Shown here one piece after another: positions 25,583-34,860 of a DNA stretch of 64,000 nt. Source of the DNA: Siphonodentalium dalli (Eukaryota > Mollusca > Scaphopoda > Gadilida > Siphonodentaliidae); contig CP136063.1 of assembly GCA_032622095.1 (NCBI GenBank), forward strand, positions 275,771,426 to 275,835,425, given 5' to 3'. A program made the position numbers and the translations under genes. The notes below the pieces were generated by a model, which ran no database searches, was not told where the DNA came from, and saw nothing but the letters and a program-made list of their open reading frames with translations. Numbering within the stretch: position 1 is the stretch's first letter; the number at the start of each line of letters is the position of its first letter.

Positions 25583-25975
25583 CCCTTTACCCAACACAAA
25601 GGGCCCTGTGCCAATGCATTCTCTTATATATGCGAGTCGACCATAGGTCGCCTCGCATATATAAGAGAATGCATTGGCTTAACACATTAAAAATTATAAA
25701 ATTGTTAAAGAATGTAAGAAAAAATAGTAAAAAGTGTTAAAAAAAGATTTTTTTTAGGCCAATGCATTCTCTTATATATGCGAGGCGACCTATGGTCGAC
25801 TCGCATATATAAGAGAATGCATTGGCACAGGGTATAACTGTAACTATCACAATGTGGTCAAGGAGCCGGTTCCAATGATATCCATATTTGTATGGTTCTA
25901 TTGAGACAGACCGAAGATATTTTAGGCTGTTGAAGCTTTATTTGGCCGGTTTTGGCCGGTTTGTTGGGTAAAGGG
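25583..25975. mobile_element. TTAA MITE family A, copy 1 (two palindromes)
   Basis: Ends are CCCTTTACCCAACA and TGTTGGGTAAAGGG. TTAA follows the right end (25976-25979); on the left TTAA lies at 25577-25580 with two extra A residues. Inside are two 69-bp palindromes, 25610-25678 and 25758-25826. Non-coding. TTAA targets and CCC...GGG ends are the signature of piggyBac-type mobilisation; the assignment is inferred because no transposase is present. It sits in the VWC gene intron, close to the promoter. Confidence 0.85.
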
Positions 25976-26189
25976 TTAAGTTGAACGGTGTTTGTTAAAA
26001 TTGTCCGAACACATTGTGCGCCTTTAAATATTCTCTAATTGCATGTCACTGGTAAGAAAGTAGGCCACGGCATGGAAGATCGAAACTCTTCCATGTCTTG
26101 GACTGAGAGCATGATTGTGTGAATGTATTTTGTCTCTTTCTCTGTTGTTTTTCTTCTTTCTCAATAAAACATTTTTTTTTAAACTTATA

Positions 26190-26257
26190 GCGAACGGAAT
26201 ATATAAACATTTCCTATGGGATAACTACTCATCAATGATACTTTAGTATAGAAATGA
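26190..26257 (+). mobile_element. TTAA MITE family X, 3' fragment
   Basis: AACATTTCCTATGGGATAAC followed by TACTCATCAATGAT and a TATAGAAATGATTAA end matches the right end of the family X copies at 48648-48920 and 49650-49776. Only the right part is recognisable. Confidence 0.5.
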
Positions 26258-26334
26258 TTAATATGTGGTTTGATCATTATGAATCACTTTAATCGCAAGG
26301 ACAACGTTTCATGAGACGATTAAGTGGGACTTAC

Positions 26335-26671
26335 CGTTAGGACATCTGCCACAACACTGTCCGGGTTCTGCTGGGGTAGCCTCCCCTGGACACATATGCT
26401 CTTCCCAACATTCTTCGATCGCGCAATGGGCGCTTGAAATCCCATCGAATTGTTGCCCACACCGACATGTCTCACAGACATCTGGTTGAAATCGTTCGCC
26501 TGGGCTATGCATAACACCATTGCCCGAGCAGTTTTCTCTGTATGTGGGCATAGGCAACCTCCAATGCTGTTGATCTCTGTCCTCGCAACTAATTGAGAAC
26601 ATGGATCCTTGAACGGGAGCCCAACAAAATAACATAGAAAAACAAGCGCACAAAATTTGCTTGGACGCCAT
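26335..26671 (-). CDS. First coding exon of secreted VWC-domain protein gene
   Basis: Starting at ATG 26671, exon 1 encodes 112 residues plus one base and ends at a consensus donor (AACG|GTAAGT, 26334-26329). Residues 1-22 form a signal peptide (MASKQ, then hydrophobic ILCACFSMLFCWA, likely cleaved after VQG). After Cys29 come ten cysteines in VWC order: C48, C66-x2-C69-x-C71, C83, C88, C94, C106-C107-x2-C110, with the usual GERFQPDVCETC run. VWC modules in secreted proteins often bind BMP/TGF-beta ligands or mediate matrix contacts; which applies here is unknown. An upstream in-frame ATG (26710) would add 13 residues; I prefer 26671 because the signal peptide begins there and the start has G at +4. 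Joined to exon 2 the product is 164 residues. The intron (18702-26334) holds a retrotransposon and a MITE. Confidence 0.8.
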
Positions 26672-26713
26672 CCCCGAATGTTGTTTCTGTTTTGCTATTA
26701 CATGTAACATAGT

Positions 26714-26749
26714 CGCACTGAGTTAAAGTCTATAATTATTGCTTTTATA
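26714..26749 (-). promoter_or_regulatory. TATA box and initiator of the VWC-domain gene
   Basis: On the minus strand TATAAAAGC (26749-26741) is followed by an initiator-like TCAGTG whose A is at 26718, 31 bases after the first T of the TATA box, which is canonical spacing. Transcription from 26718 would leave only about 8 bases before the upstream ATG at 26710 and 47 before the preferred ATG at 26671, so leaky scanning to the second ATG is likely. Confidence 0.6.
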
Positions 26750-26759
26750 GCTGTATTAT

Positions 26760-27080
26760 TCACTCAATAAATTGTCCAAATTGCGACTAATTTCATAATT
26801 CACATCCGATTAGCGGTTCCCAGTTATCGTTGGTTGCATTAAATTGGTGGCTTACACGACCATTTCTATTGAAATGGCGGTCAATTACATATCTGAGACC
26901 GGAAACTCGTGACACTGCCGTGTGGAAGTTACCATAATGGTGTAAGCGACGTTAATTTTGTTTGTTATATCGAAGTAAGTACTATAGCCATGCTTTGGTT
27001 TGAAGGCAAAACGAAGTGACGAATCTGGCACTAATTCAAATATTTGTAATATTCGTATGAAAATTGAAAATAAGATTTCG
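26760..27080. other. Upstream flank of the VWC-domain gene
   Basis: Sequence upstream of the minus-strand promoter. Apart from the core promoter I see no defined regulatory motif cluster and no repeat. Confidence 0.4.
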
Positions 27081-27084
27081 TTTT

Positions 27085-27835
27085 AAGGGCCAGACCAGAT
27101 ACAAATTGCAAGAAATGTTCAACAAAGAATTTTCTGGAAACTTCTTAATTCTGAATTTCACATGATTGTCATCATTTTCGTTGTATATATAATCAGAATA
27201 GTTCTTAAGAGAAGACCAAATTGGATTTTAATACATATGAGAGGTTGAAAATGTCATTTTCATTTTTGTACCTAGAATAATTAATATTTTCACACGAAAA
27301 TCCAATCATAAATTTCATATTATCTTGGGTCTATAAGAGGAAGCTTCATTTCTGTCATAAAGTTGAATAACAGATGCATAATCCGAATTAAAACTCGCAA
27401 ATTACTATTTCCTTGGGTGGGGGTGTAAAAATATTTTATTCGAGTCAAGGAACCCACCCATCAAAGCTCAGACTGATCAGAGATACATTTTTGAAATCTA
27501 TTATTTTCACCACCGATACTTTTTAGTGGCACAGTATAAAGTCGACGAGAAGACGGCCTCGGACCAAATTGTGGATCGAGATGGATAACTCTAAAATCAA
27601 GTGGCTCTTTTGTGTCAGATATTTGACAAACCGTCAAAACTTTTGTTGAACAAAATGTTGATAAATAACAGGTTTGGGGCAATTTTTAGGCAATTGACTG
27701 TAGTTAGCATTATTTTAGGGCAATTAATCGATTCTGATAACTGAGGCGGCATTTCAAGAAATTTTGTTGTTGTTGTTGTTTTTGTTGTTGTTGTTGTTGT
27801 TGTTGTTGGAATCTGATGATATGGGGACCATCGAA
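27085..27835 (+). repeat. Dispersed repeat family R27, longest copy
   Basis: Different parts recur elsewhere: 27085-27260 in reverse at 62216-62420; 27270-27430 directly at 28688-28852; 27425-27835 in reverse at about 45965-46300, including the (TTG)n/(AAC)n microsatellite and the flanking TATCGATTCTGATAACT block. The overlapping parts imply one longer ancestral element. No coding frame stands out; the frame at 27461-27682 (minus) lies in the repeat. Confidence 0.7.
27766..27809 (+). repeat. (TTG)n microsatellite inside repeat R27
   Basis: About 14 TTG triplets interrupted by one TTT. The reverse-complement copy of this repeat has (AAC)n at 45991-46027, so the microsatellite belongs to the element. 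Confidence 0.85.
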
Positions 27836-28003
27836 TCGGATTGAGTACATTTAAACTACATGACGTACCAGCATATCTTTTAAAATTACCATAATTAAGA
27901 AATTTCTTGAATCATGAAACATTTTCTCTCTCACGTTTGAAAAAGTTATTGGTACCTGAAAACATTGAATGTTAACTATTTGTCATACCATACAAGTCTA
28001 TAC

Positions 28004-28335
28004 ATAGAGGATCTCACATGAGTTTCTAGTTTATATGGAATTTATCAACCGAGTTAACTAAATTCGATTTGAGCCGAGGTTTACCGAGGCTCAAATAGAA
28101 TTTAGAGGACGAGGTTAATAAATTACGTATAAAATAGGACGAGTGTGAGATACCTTTTATCACATGATCAAATAAACCCGAAGCAACGCGCAATATTCAT
28201 CGAAAACAACAATCATAAACTACAGCGATCGCAAGTTATTTGAAGAACGCCGTGACGTCATCGCACGCGCTGATATTAAACGTGTCTATTACCGATAATT
28301 ATGAAACTGCTTTTATGGCCAAATTATGTGATAAA
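28004..28335. mobile_element. Foldback-containing dispersed repeat, copy 2
   Basis: Reverse complement of 15869-16202 over its full length, from ATAGAGGATCTCACATGAG to AAATTATGTGATAAA. It retains the large hairpin (about 28028-28140), but one arm has diverged more than in copy 1. Confidence 0.75.
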
Positions 28336-28497
28336 GTAAATTGGGTCATAATTAGAAAGCGGATGGTGAAACAAAGTCAGACGGATAACATGTCGGATTC
28401 CAACCCCCTAATGTGTAGCTCATAAATCATAACTATAATCCAAGAAGTATGACGTACTGCTTCTCTGATATTTATCAGCATTTGAAAAACTAAAAGA

Positions 28498-28625
28498 TAT
28501 TTTTGATTGGTAGCTGTTAGATCATGCCACGAATCTCTACTCTGAAATATACGCGCGTAGAGATCACAGTCCACCAGTACAAAACAAAGCAAAACTTTTT
28601 GATGTTGTGACAGGGAACTTTATAA
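28498..28625 (+). repeat. Dispersed repeat R28, copy 1
   Basis: Segment with GATCATGCCACGAATCTCTA, GTAGAGATCA, CCACCAGTACAAAAC and GACAGGGAACTTTATAA. It recurs in reverse at about 42660-42800 and directly, more diverged, at about 51525-51618. No coding content. Confidence 0.6.
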
Positions 28626-28687
28626 CTTTGAACAAACAAGGCAGGGAATATATTTTCTCTGTTAAACTTGTTCCTCATTTTAATTTT

Positions 28688-28852
28688 TGTACCTTAGAAT
28701 CATTAATATTTTCACACGACAATCCAATCACAAATTTCATATTGTCTTGGGTCTATTAGAGGGAGCTTCATTTCTGTCATAATGTTGAATAACAGATGCA
28801 TAATCCGAATTAAAGCTCGCATATTACTATTTCCTTGGGTGGGGGGGGGGGG
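28688..28852 (+). repeat. Second direct copy of an R27 segment
   Basis: About 90% identical by eye to 27270-27430, from AATCATTAATATTTTCACACG to TTTCCTTGGGTGG. It ends in a pure G12 run (28841-28852) where the other copy has G5. Confidence 0.75.
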
Positions 28853-29070
28853 TAATAATCTACTTCGCATTAGAGGCTGATCCCAGCTCGATATTGCATG
28901 CTTTTTGTGACTTTTGTGAGCCGATATCCCAATGAATTATTAACACGGGATAAATTATGCATGATTGTAACTCACAAACTCGAGTTGGGACCTCAACCTA
29001 TATATACAGTGGATTGAGTGGAGTACATTATTAAGGAACAGGTATTAACTAAGAAATATATTACCTGCAC

Positions 29071-29585
29071 TGGTAGTTGTTTGATTTATTGTGGTTTATA
29101 GGGAGTGTTTGGTGGCTGGCCCCAGGATGGTGGAAAGGGCCGATAGGACCTTTCCTTCACCCCTCATGTTTTTGCCTTTAATTCGAAATACAAGAAGAAG
29201 AAAAAAGAAAAAAACTTGAAGGTAAAGACATTCAATACATAATTTGCTCCTGAGTTGTTCAGCTCGTGTGGCACGTGTGTTATCGGTCATTTCCCTAGCA
29301 TTGTCCTTGAGGGGTCCTGAATGTATTGCTTTCCAAGCGGATTCCATCGTTTCTATCAGGTCGTCGGTGTGTTGTGTCGTTGCCTGATGTTGTCTGTCGT
29401 GAACTCTCTTTGGAGACTCAGGCGGTCGCGGCGTTGGTGGATTAAAATCCGCGACATCCGGGAGTGGAGATTATGGCAATGATGGTAAGGGGTCAATCGT
29501 CACACCGAAGTGAGCGGGAGGGACGTACGGGGTGACGTCGGTGTCCCTGCGTCCGCTGGTAGTTGTTTGATGTATTGCGGTTTCT
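29071..29585 (-). other. GC-richer segment between short direct repeats, with coding-like frames
   Basis: CTGGTAGTTGTTTGAT and following bases occur at 29071 and, 487 bp on, at 29558, bracketing a segment richer in CG than its surroundings. On the minus strand a frame upstream of and through 29347 reads protein-like (for example TDDLIETMESAWKAIHSG and DNAREMTDNTRATRAEQ), but is closed upstream by a TAA near 29470 and runs into a T-rich tract near 29210. It may be a decayed exon or part of a mobile element. No family recognised. Confidence 0.3.
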
Positions 29586-29723
29586 GAACAGCTTGTTGAC
29601 TAAAAAGTCTACTCAAGACGTTGGGTGATAATTAGTTGAGCGGATTGTATTCAGCGGTTGAGTAACGAATAAATCAACACGTTAATTAATATAACTAAAT
29701 TTACAACACTGTATATATAGAGG

Positions 29724-29807
29724 ATCTACAACTAGTCCCCAGTTTAAAGCAGAATTTACTGGACGAGTTATGTAAATTTCGCTATAAACTGGGGACGAGT
29801 TGCAGAT
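29724..29807. mobile_element. Short foldback element related to the GATCCTCTATATA family
   Basis: ATCTACAACTAGTCCCCAG pairs imperfectly with CTGGGGACGAGTTGCAGAT across 84 bp; it is preceded by TATATATAGAGG, the same terminus as the foldback repeats at 15869 and 28004. Confidence 0.6.
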
Positions 29808-30503
29808 TCTATTTATCAATAATCCAAAACCTCGATAGATCATACTTAGGTAACTGTGAGTTGGTTGCCCGCGTAAAGAAGTAGTCCCAGATAAATAAAG
29901 ACTCTATGACGTACTTAATGGCGTATATTTATTGAAATAAATTTTCAAACTCTTTTGTTGGAAAAATATTGGAAGCCATGGTATTTTGAGACGTATCGTA
30001 AACAGACAACAAACCGGAAGTCAAATGTAATCTTGCTCTATTTCATGTTATGCAACGAACGTTTAATATCACAATTTATAGAATCAGTTTATTGAATGGA
30101 ATAAGGGTATAGGATCATGTAATAAATAATGATAATAACTTCGATATGTTTAATCTTCATCACCCTGCGTCACCCATTATTTTTGTATCCAGAACTGCAA
30201 TAATCAGGTGGGAGGAGATGGCCGATAGGTATATCAGAACTTCATAAGTTCATCACCACATTAAAGAATTAACATTTCGAAGACGAGGTCGAGGTTCTAC
30301 TTTCACGGACACCACAGACAATCCAGAGACTAACCATATGAATCAAATTATATCACAGAATAATTTCTAATCTTCAAACAGGCCGTTGTCGGATACTATA
30401 TCGGGAATTTCATTAATTTCCCTATATAAATTTCCAATCCGGTCGCTGAATCCGAATATATTATCCAGTCCGGTTTCGAGAATAAGCGAGATAACTGAGT
30501 CGT

Positions 30504-30710
30504 GGCCGTATTGGATTCATCCAGCCCCTTTCCGTGGTTTCAGAGATTCATCCAGCCCCGGTTCCATGATTTTAGTGCTACAGTTCAAAGTTCTGGAGTA
30601 GCATTTCCATATATGGAGATTTTGAATATTCATGACTTCCATATGGGAATGCTACTCCAGAACTTTAACCTGTATGGAACTAAAACCACCGAACTGGATC
30701 CAATATGGCC
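30504..30710. mobile_element. Palindromic MITE family P, copy 1
   Basis: About 207 bp with inverted ends GGCCGTATTGGATTC and GGATCCAATATGGCC and a nearly symmetrical centre: TTCTGGAGTAGCAT, then CCATATATGG, TGAATATTCA and CCATATGG, then ATGCTACTCCAGAA. A full copy lies at 48391-48592 and a half copy at 17028-17095. Non-coding; both ORF-like frames across it are by-products. Target duplication not resolved. Confidence 0.75.
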
Positions 30711-30815
30711 GAGAGTTAGTGATAATGCGTATATACTCCCAACAAATATTCGCAAACAATTCACCTCGTGCACCTTTTCCCGACTAAGAAAACTGATGAT
30801 ACTACTGATTATTAA

Positions 30816-31022
30816 CCCTTTCATGGCGGGATCTGCGCTGGTGAATCATTAAGGACCCTGTGCCACATGGAGCCTCGCATATACAAGAGAATGCCATGGC
30901 TTACAAGGTCTGGGAAATATTTTTAGGCCAATGTATTCTCTTATATATGCGATGCTCCCTATGGGAGGACGCTTTGGCACAGAGTTTTCGCAACATTTCA
31001 GGAAGCTCCAGTCATGGAAGGG
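30816..31022. mobile_element. TTAA MITE family B, copy 1
   Basis: Flanked by TTAA on both sides (30812-30815 and 31023-31026); ends CCCTTTCATGGCGGGA and CAGTCATGGAAGGG. The interior has arms of the same ATTCTCTTATATATGCGA core found in family A, but here degenerate rather than forming a perfect palindrome. Non-coding. Confidence 0.85.
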
Positions 31023-31224
31023 TTAAGTTAGTTGCATTTTTCAAAGTTAATCAAAGTTAATCCATATTTACACTCGTTGAGTAGAACTAGTCGAGTTTAG
31101 TCGACAAATTAGTCGACGTTGCTTGGAGCTATATAATTACACCGGCGTTATAAAGACATATTATGGACTTGTTCGGGCGCGTGAACCTGATAAGTTAGTA
31201 CTCAGGCACTAAGGCGACTGGAGA

Positions 31225-31440
31225 AATGTAGCATTCTACTAACATCGCCGAAAAATTCCAACAAATCGACGATAAACAAACGCAAATGATTTCGCCATCA
31301 AGATTCACTGCATGTAATTAATATATGAGAATGACGGTGCTTGTTGTCAAATTGGATATAATATTTGTAAAAATAACTACTTTGAGCAAGATTATTCTCC
31401 ATTCCTATTTGATCACCCTACCGGAGTTTTTCATATCACT
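31225..31440 (-). repeat. Dispersed repeat R31, reverse copy
   Basis: Reverse complement of 53895-54180: GTAGGGTGATCAAATAG, then AGAATAATCTTG, TATTTTTACAAATATTA, GATGGCGAAATC and GATGTTAGT(A/G)GAATGCTAC. The similarity extends left of the CCGGTAGGG block to TAAAGTGAT. Non-coding. Confidence 0.7.
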
Positions 31441-31444
31441 TTAA

Positions 31445-31688
31445 CCCTTTACCCAACATAATGGCCCTGTGCCAATGCATTCTCTTATATATGCGAGGCG
31501 ACCTATGGTCGACTCGCATATATAAGAGAATGCATTGGCACAGGGCATAACTGTAACTATCACAATGTGGTCAAGGAGCCGGTTCCAATGATATCCATAT
31601 TTGTATGGTTCTATTGAGACAGACCGAAGATATTTTAGGCTGTTGAAGCTTTATTTGGCCGGTTTTGGCCGTTTTGTTGGGTAAAGGG
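31445..31688. mobile_element. TTAA MITE family A, copy 2 (single palindrome)
   Basis: A compact 244-bp copy flanked by perfect TTAA (31441-31444 and 31689-31692) with ends CCCTTTACCCAACA and TGTTGGGTAAAGGG. One 69-bp palindrome (31471-31539) in the orientation of the second palindrome of the longer copies. The right half from CACAGGGCATAACTGTAACT is nearly identical to the other copies. Confidence 0.92.
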
Positions 31689-31734
31689 TTAAGTAGCATA
31701 TCATGAATCTGACAATTATAATTTATACTGAAGA

Positions 31735-32390
31735 ATGACATGCGGTTCGTGTGGTATATTTCACTCCCCAGTGCATAGAAATACCGACCCCCGGAAGGCA
31801 TCTCAGAGAATCATTCCCAGAAAGACGATTCGTGTTATATACCTTCTATGTGCGTTTTATATCACAATTCCGAGCTTACCGGGATTCGAACCAGCTTTGC
31901 AATCGCTGGGCGGCTTAACCCTTTCATGACTGGAACAGCGCTGGTGCGACATTATCGATCATGTGTCATGCACTCTCTTATATATGCGAGTATCCCATAG
32001 GCAGCCTCGCATAAATAAGAGAGTGCACTGACTCAAAAGTTCAAGGTAAATATTTCTAGGCCAGTGTAATCTCTTATATAGGGAGAAATTAGATATTGTT
32101 ATAGGCCAATGTATTCTCTTATATATGCGAGTTTCCCATGGGGAGAAATTAAATATTGTTAGGCCAATGTATTCTCTTATACATGCGAGTCTCCCATAGG
32201 GAGAAATTAAATATTGTTAGGCCAATGTATTCTCTTATATATGCGATGCTCCTTGTGGAGACTCGCATAAATAAGAGAATGCATTGACAGACGGTTTTCG
32301 CAAAAGTTCATGAAGCTCAAGTCATGGAAGGGTTATGCTAGCCTATAATGCGCCATGGTCTTACAAACCGAGCCACTGGTGCCCCTAATA
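31735..32390 (-). mobile_element. SINE-like element with tRNA-type promoter, split by a MITE
   Basis: On the minus strand a B box GGTTCGAATCCC lies at 31892-31881 and an A-box-like TGGCTCGGTTTG at 32375-32364. They are separated by a family B MITE and its TTAA duplication; without these 418 bases the boxes are about 65 bp apart, reasonable for a tRNA-derived SINE head. The body continues to about 31740. RNA polymerase III transcription is inferred from box matches only. No second copy is in the window. Confidence 0.45.
31919..32332. mobile_element. TTAA MITE family B, copy 2, with internal 58-bp tandem repeat
   Basis: TTAA at 31915-31918 precedes CCCTTTCATGACTGGAAC; the right end GTCATGGAAGGG is followed by TTAT (32333-32336), a one-base decay of TTAA. 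Inside, units starting GGCCAATGTATTCTC at 32104, 32162 and 32220 are spaced exactly 58 bp, with a shorter related unit at about 32059. This explains its 414-bp length against 207 bp for copy 1. It is inserted in a SINE-like element. Confidence 0.85.
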
Positions 32391-32399
32391 TTGTTCTGA

Positions 32400-33340
32400 A
32401 CATGAGGGTATAAATTCCGTCGATCCTATATCTGCGAAATAAACAGAAACGCCCAGATGCGTCTCGGCCGCGTGTTTGATTTAGTATTTCTTCAGGTGCA
32501 CAACTAATTTCACTAAGACTCCTCCTCCCTAAAGCAGGGACTAATGCAGACATATCCACCCGGATACAATCCACGATGGATGCTGTCGGTCATGGTTCTA
32601 ATCGTCAATAATCACGTGGTCTCTGTCACCGAACAGGCGGCCCATCTGATCAATCGTCCCAATGCTGTTTGCGGAGAACAGGCTACGATCTGCCACTGTT
32701 TACAAGATCAACAACCCGAGGAAAGTCAACAATCTTAATCCAACTCCGTTCGACGGTTTCCATTTCTTCCGACACATCTCATAAACGTAAACACTTGTTA
32801 CTAAAGGCTGAATGGCCCGGGAAGACCCCAACGTATACAACCTATTTCGAAGTTCGACCAGTTAACGAGTGGAGTGTTTCAAATTAAACGTGAACAGGAA
32901 CGCTATATATCTGGAGGTTTCAGTTCCGCGGTATAGGAAATCATAGAATTAACACAAAACCTATACCTTTCCAACTCTGGACTACAATATATTCTTTCTT
33001 TTGTCTCTAGAACCACGTGTATATAGGTGTTGTCTCAAATACTGCATACATGTCCTCTCGAGTACTACATGTCACCATGTCATGTATAGGTACTGTGATT
33101 TCTTGAAAGTAAAATCCGGTGATTCCTGATGTACTCAAAAGTCTTGCAGCCATGCACGTATAGCAATTGAATGCGTGATTATGATAAGGAAAATGGCTGT
33201 TCAAAATGGATGTGATACAGATATGTTTTGAAGAAACTGAATGCGCCATCCTGAGAAGGAATATATCTGAACATAACGTTTGTACAAAAGGGATGTAACA
33301 CATATGTTTTTTGAAGAAACTGTATTTTTGTCTATGGCGA
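32400..33340. other. Stretch without a confident gene
   Basis: Two overlapping plus-strand frames at 32544-32738 and 32669-32887 have a mildly protein-like composition (for example VVSVTEQAAHLINRPNAVC and KAEWPGKTPTYTTYFEV), but no clear splice sites or start favour either. The minus-strand frame 33007-33303 is not convincing. Confidence 0.4.
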
Positions 33341-33347
33341 ACGAGTA

Positions 33348-33566
33348 ATGCAGTCTCCCGTTACGCCAATCATTTTTAATCTCTCAGAGGAGGAGTCTAC
33401 TGATGAATATGTGGCTTCCATCGAAATATCCAACGCATGCAGAGAGTTTTACAAGGCCCGATTGGAGTCAACAACACGAGCAAAACTCAAGTTGATGAGC
33501 CAGCATCGAACCCCATGCAAACCATCTGGAATTGACCAGGCTATGCGACGGCTCAGCATAGGAATG
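33348..33566 (+). CDS. Candidate coding exon, unknown function
   Basis: A plus-strand frame from ATG 33348 encodes about 73 residues of hydrophilic, protein-like sequence (NLSEEESTDEYVASIEIS; ACREFYKARLESTTRAKLKL) and ends at a reasonable donor (GGAATG|GTGAGA, cut after 33566, phase 0). No stop interrupts it. An ATGCAG acceptor-like site just after the ATG offers an internal-exon alternative. No domain recognised; the Glu/Lys/Arg-rich middle could be helical. No partner exon found downstream. Confidence 0.4.
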
Positions 33567-34510
33567 GTGAGATACTGATATTAGTATACCACATCCAGGG
33601 ATCAGTACTGTAAAACTTGTATATGTGTAGATTACAAGTTTACTAATGGTTTATTATCCTGGACCGTTTTCTTTTGATATTTTTGCATTAAAGGACCACT
33701 TAATTTTCGAACCCCAAGATTACATTATAAAAAATATATGCCATATTATATACCACTTGAAAGAGGAAGCTCCAAAACATTGCATTATCAACTTATCCGG
33801 TGTAATAAAATGTGAACATGTTGTTTTTTGTTGAGGTAGCGACGTATTTTCTGTGCTTCAGTTTCATCTGGACATATACTGCAAATTATATTATTTTCAA
33901 GGGAAGAGGAATAACTCTATGTCTTAGTTTGAATTATGTTGCATTCTGGGAGCGAAACGGGGGAAATGTTTCTATGATTTGATTTATTTTCTATTACTCT
34001 ATGGGCACCTTCTGGGACACAGACGTTCCAAATGGTGATGAATTATAGTATTCTAATCATACTGTATGTCATATATTACTACAGGCCAAGTTTGTTAAAT
34101 TCCGGTAGTTTTCGAACTAATATCTGTGTAGCCTAGATGTTTTGTCTTGTTAATTTCAGTCAAATTTTATATTCAAGTGACATGCATAATGGCCGTTGAG
34201 TTGGATTTTTTTTTTACAGTAGCTGAGGTTCTGATACAAGACAGTAAGTTATTGAACAATTATTACCCATAAGTAATTTCGCACAACTTGAAAGTTGGTC
34301 TGTTTGAAGGGGTTCAGTTGAAAATACAAACTTTAATGCCCTTCTCATCGACAATTCTCTAACAACGTGCCTGACCATAATATATTACAACAATAATGAC
34401 CGAGGTCTTATCTCGACAGGTATGAATACACTCCGTTGTAATTTCAATAAAATATCCTAAATAAGGTAGAATCCATAAATAACCCGGGTAAGATCATATA
34501 AGCATTAATA
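33567..34510. other. Stretch without recognised features
   Basis: AT-rich DNA following the candidate exon. No second exon, tandem repeat or complete mobile element seen. Confidence 0.4.
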
Positions 34511-34516
34511 TTATAA

Positions 34517-34680
34517 CCCTGACGTTCATGACGGGAGCTGCGCTGGTGCAGCATTAAAGATCATGTGCCAGTGCATTCTCTTATATATGCGAGTCCCCCG
34601 TATGGGTCAAGGTAAACATTGTTATAGACCAATACATTCTCTTATAAATGTGAGGCTTCCTATGGGAAGACAGGGTCATC
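34517..34680. mobile_element. Degenerate TTAA MITE family B, copy 3
   Basis: The left end TATAACCCTGACGTTCATGA and GCTGCGCTGGTGCAGCATTA match family B with decay; ATTCTCTTATATATGCGAG and a second diverged core at about 34640 follow. The right terminus AAGGGTTAA was not found, so it is probably truncated. Confidence 0.6.
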
Positions 34681-34860
34681 ATAAAATGTCAACATGCATC
34701 AAAACGGTATTTATATATGTGATCAGATGATTCAGTTTCAAAAATAATAATTCCATTGCAATATATAGTTGAATAGAAATATGGTGATCGAGTGAAAACG
34801 AACGAGAAAGTTGAGTCAAGCAATATTATTATATATGAAAAAGCGTTGACGCGGTTTTTC

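Noticed and set aside
26163-26168. AATAAA on the plus strand as the 3' end of a gene
   Set aside because: No convincing plus-strand gene lies upstream; the weak candidate at 25018 is too uncertain to link to it.
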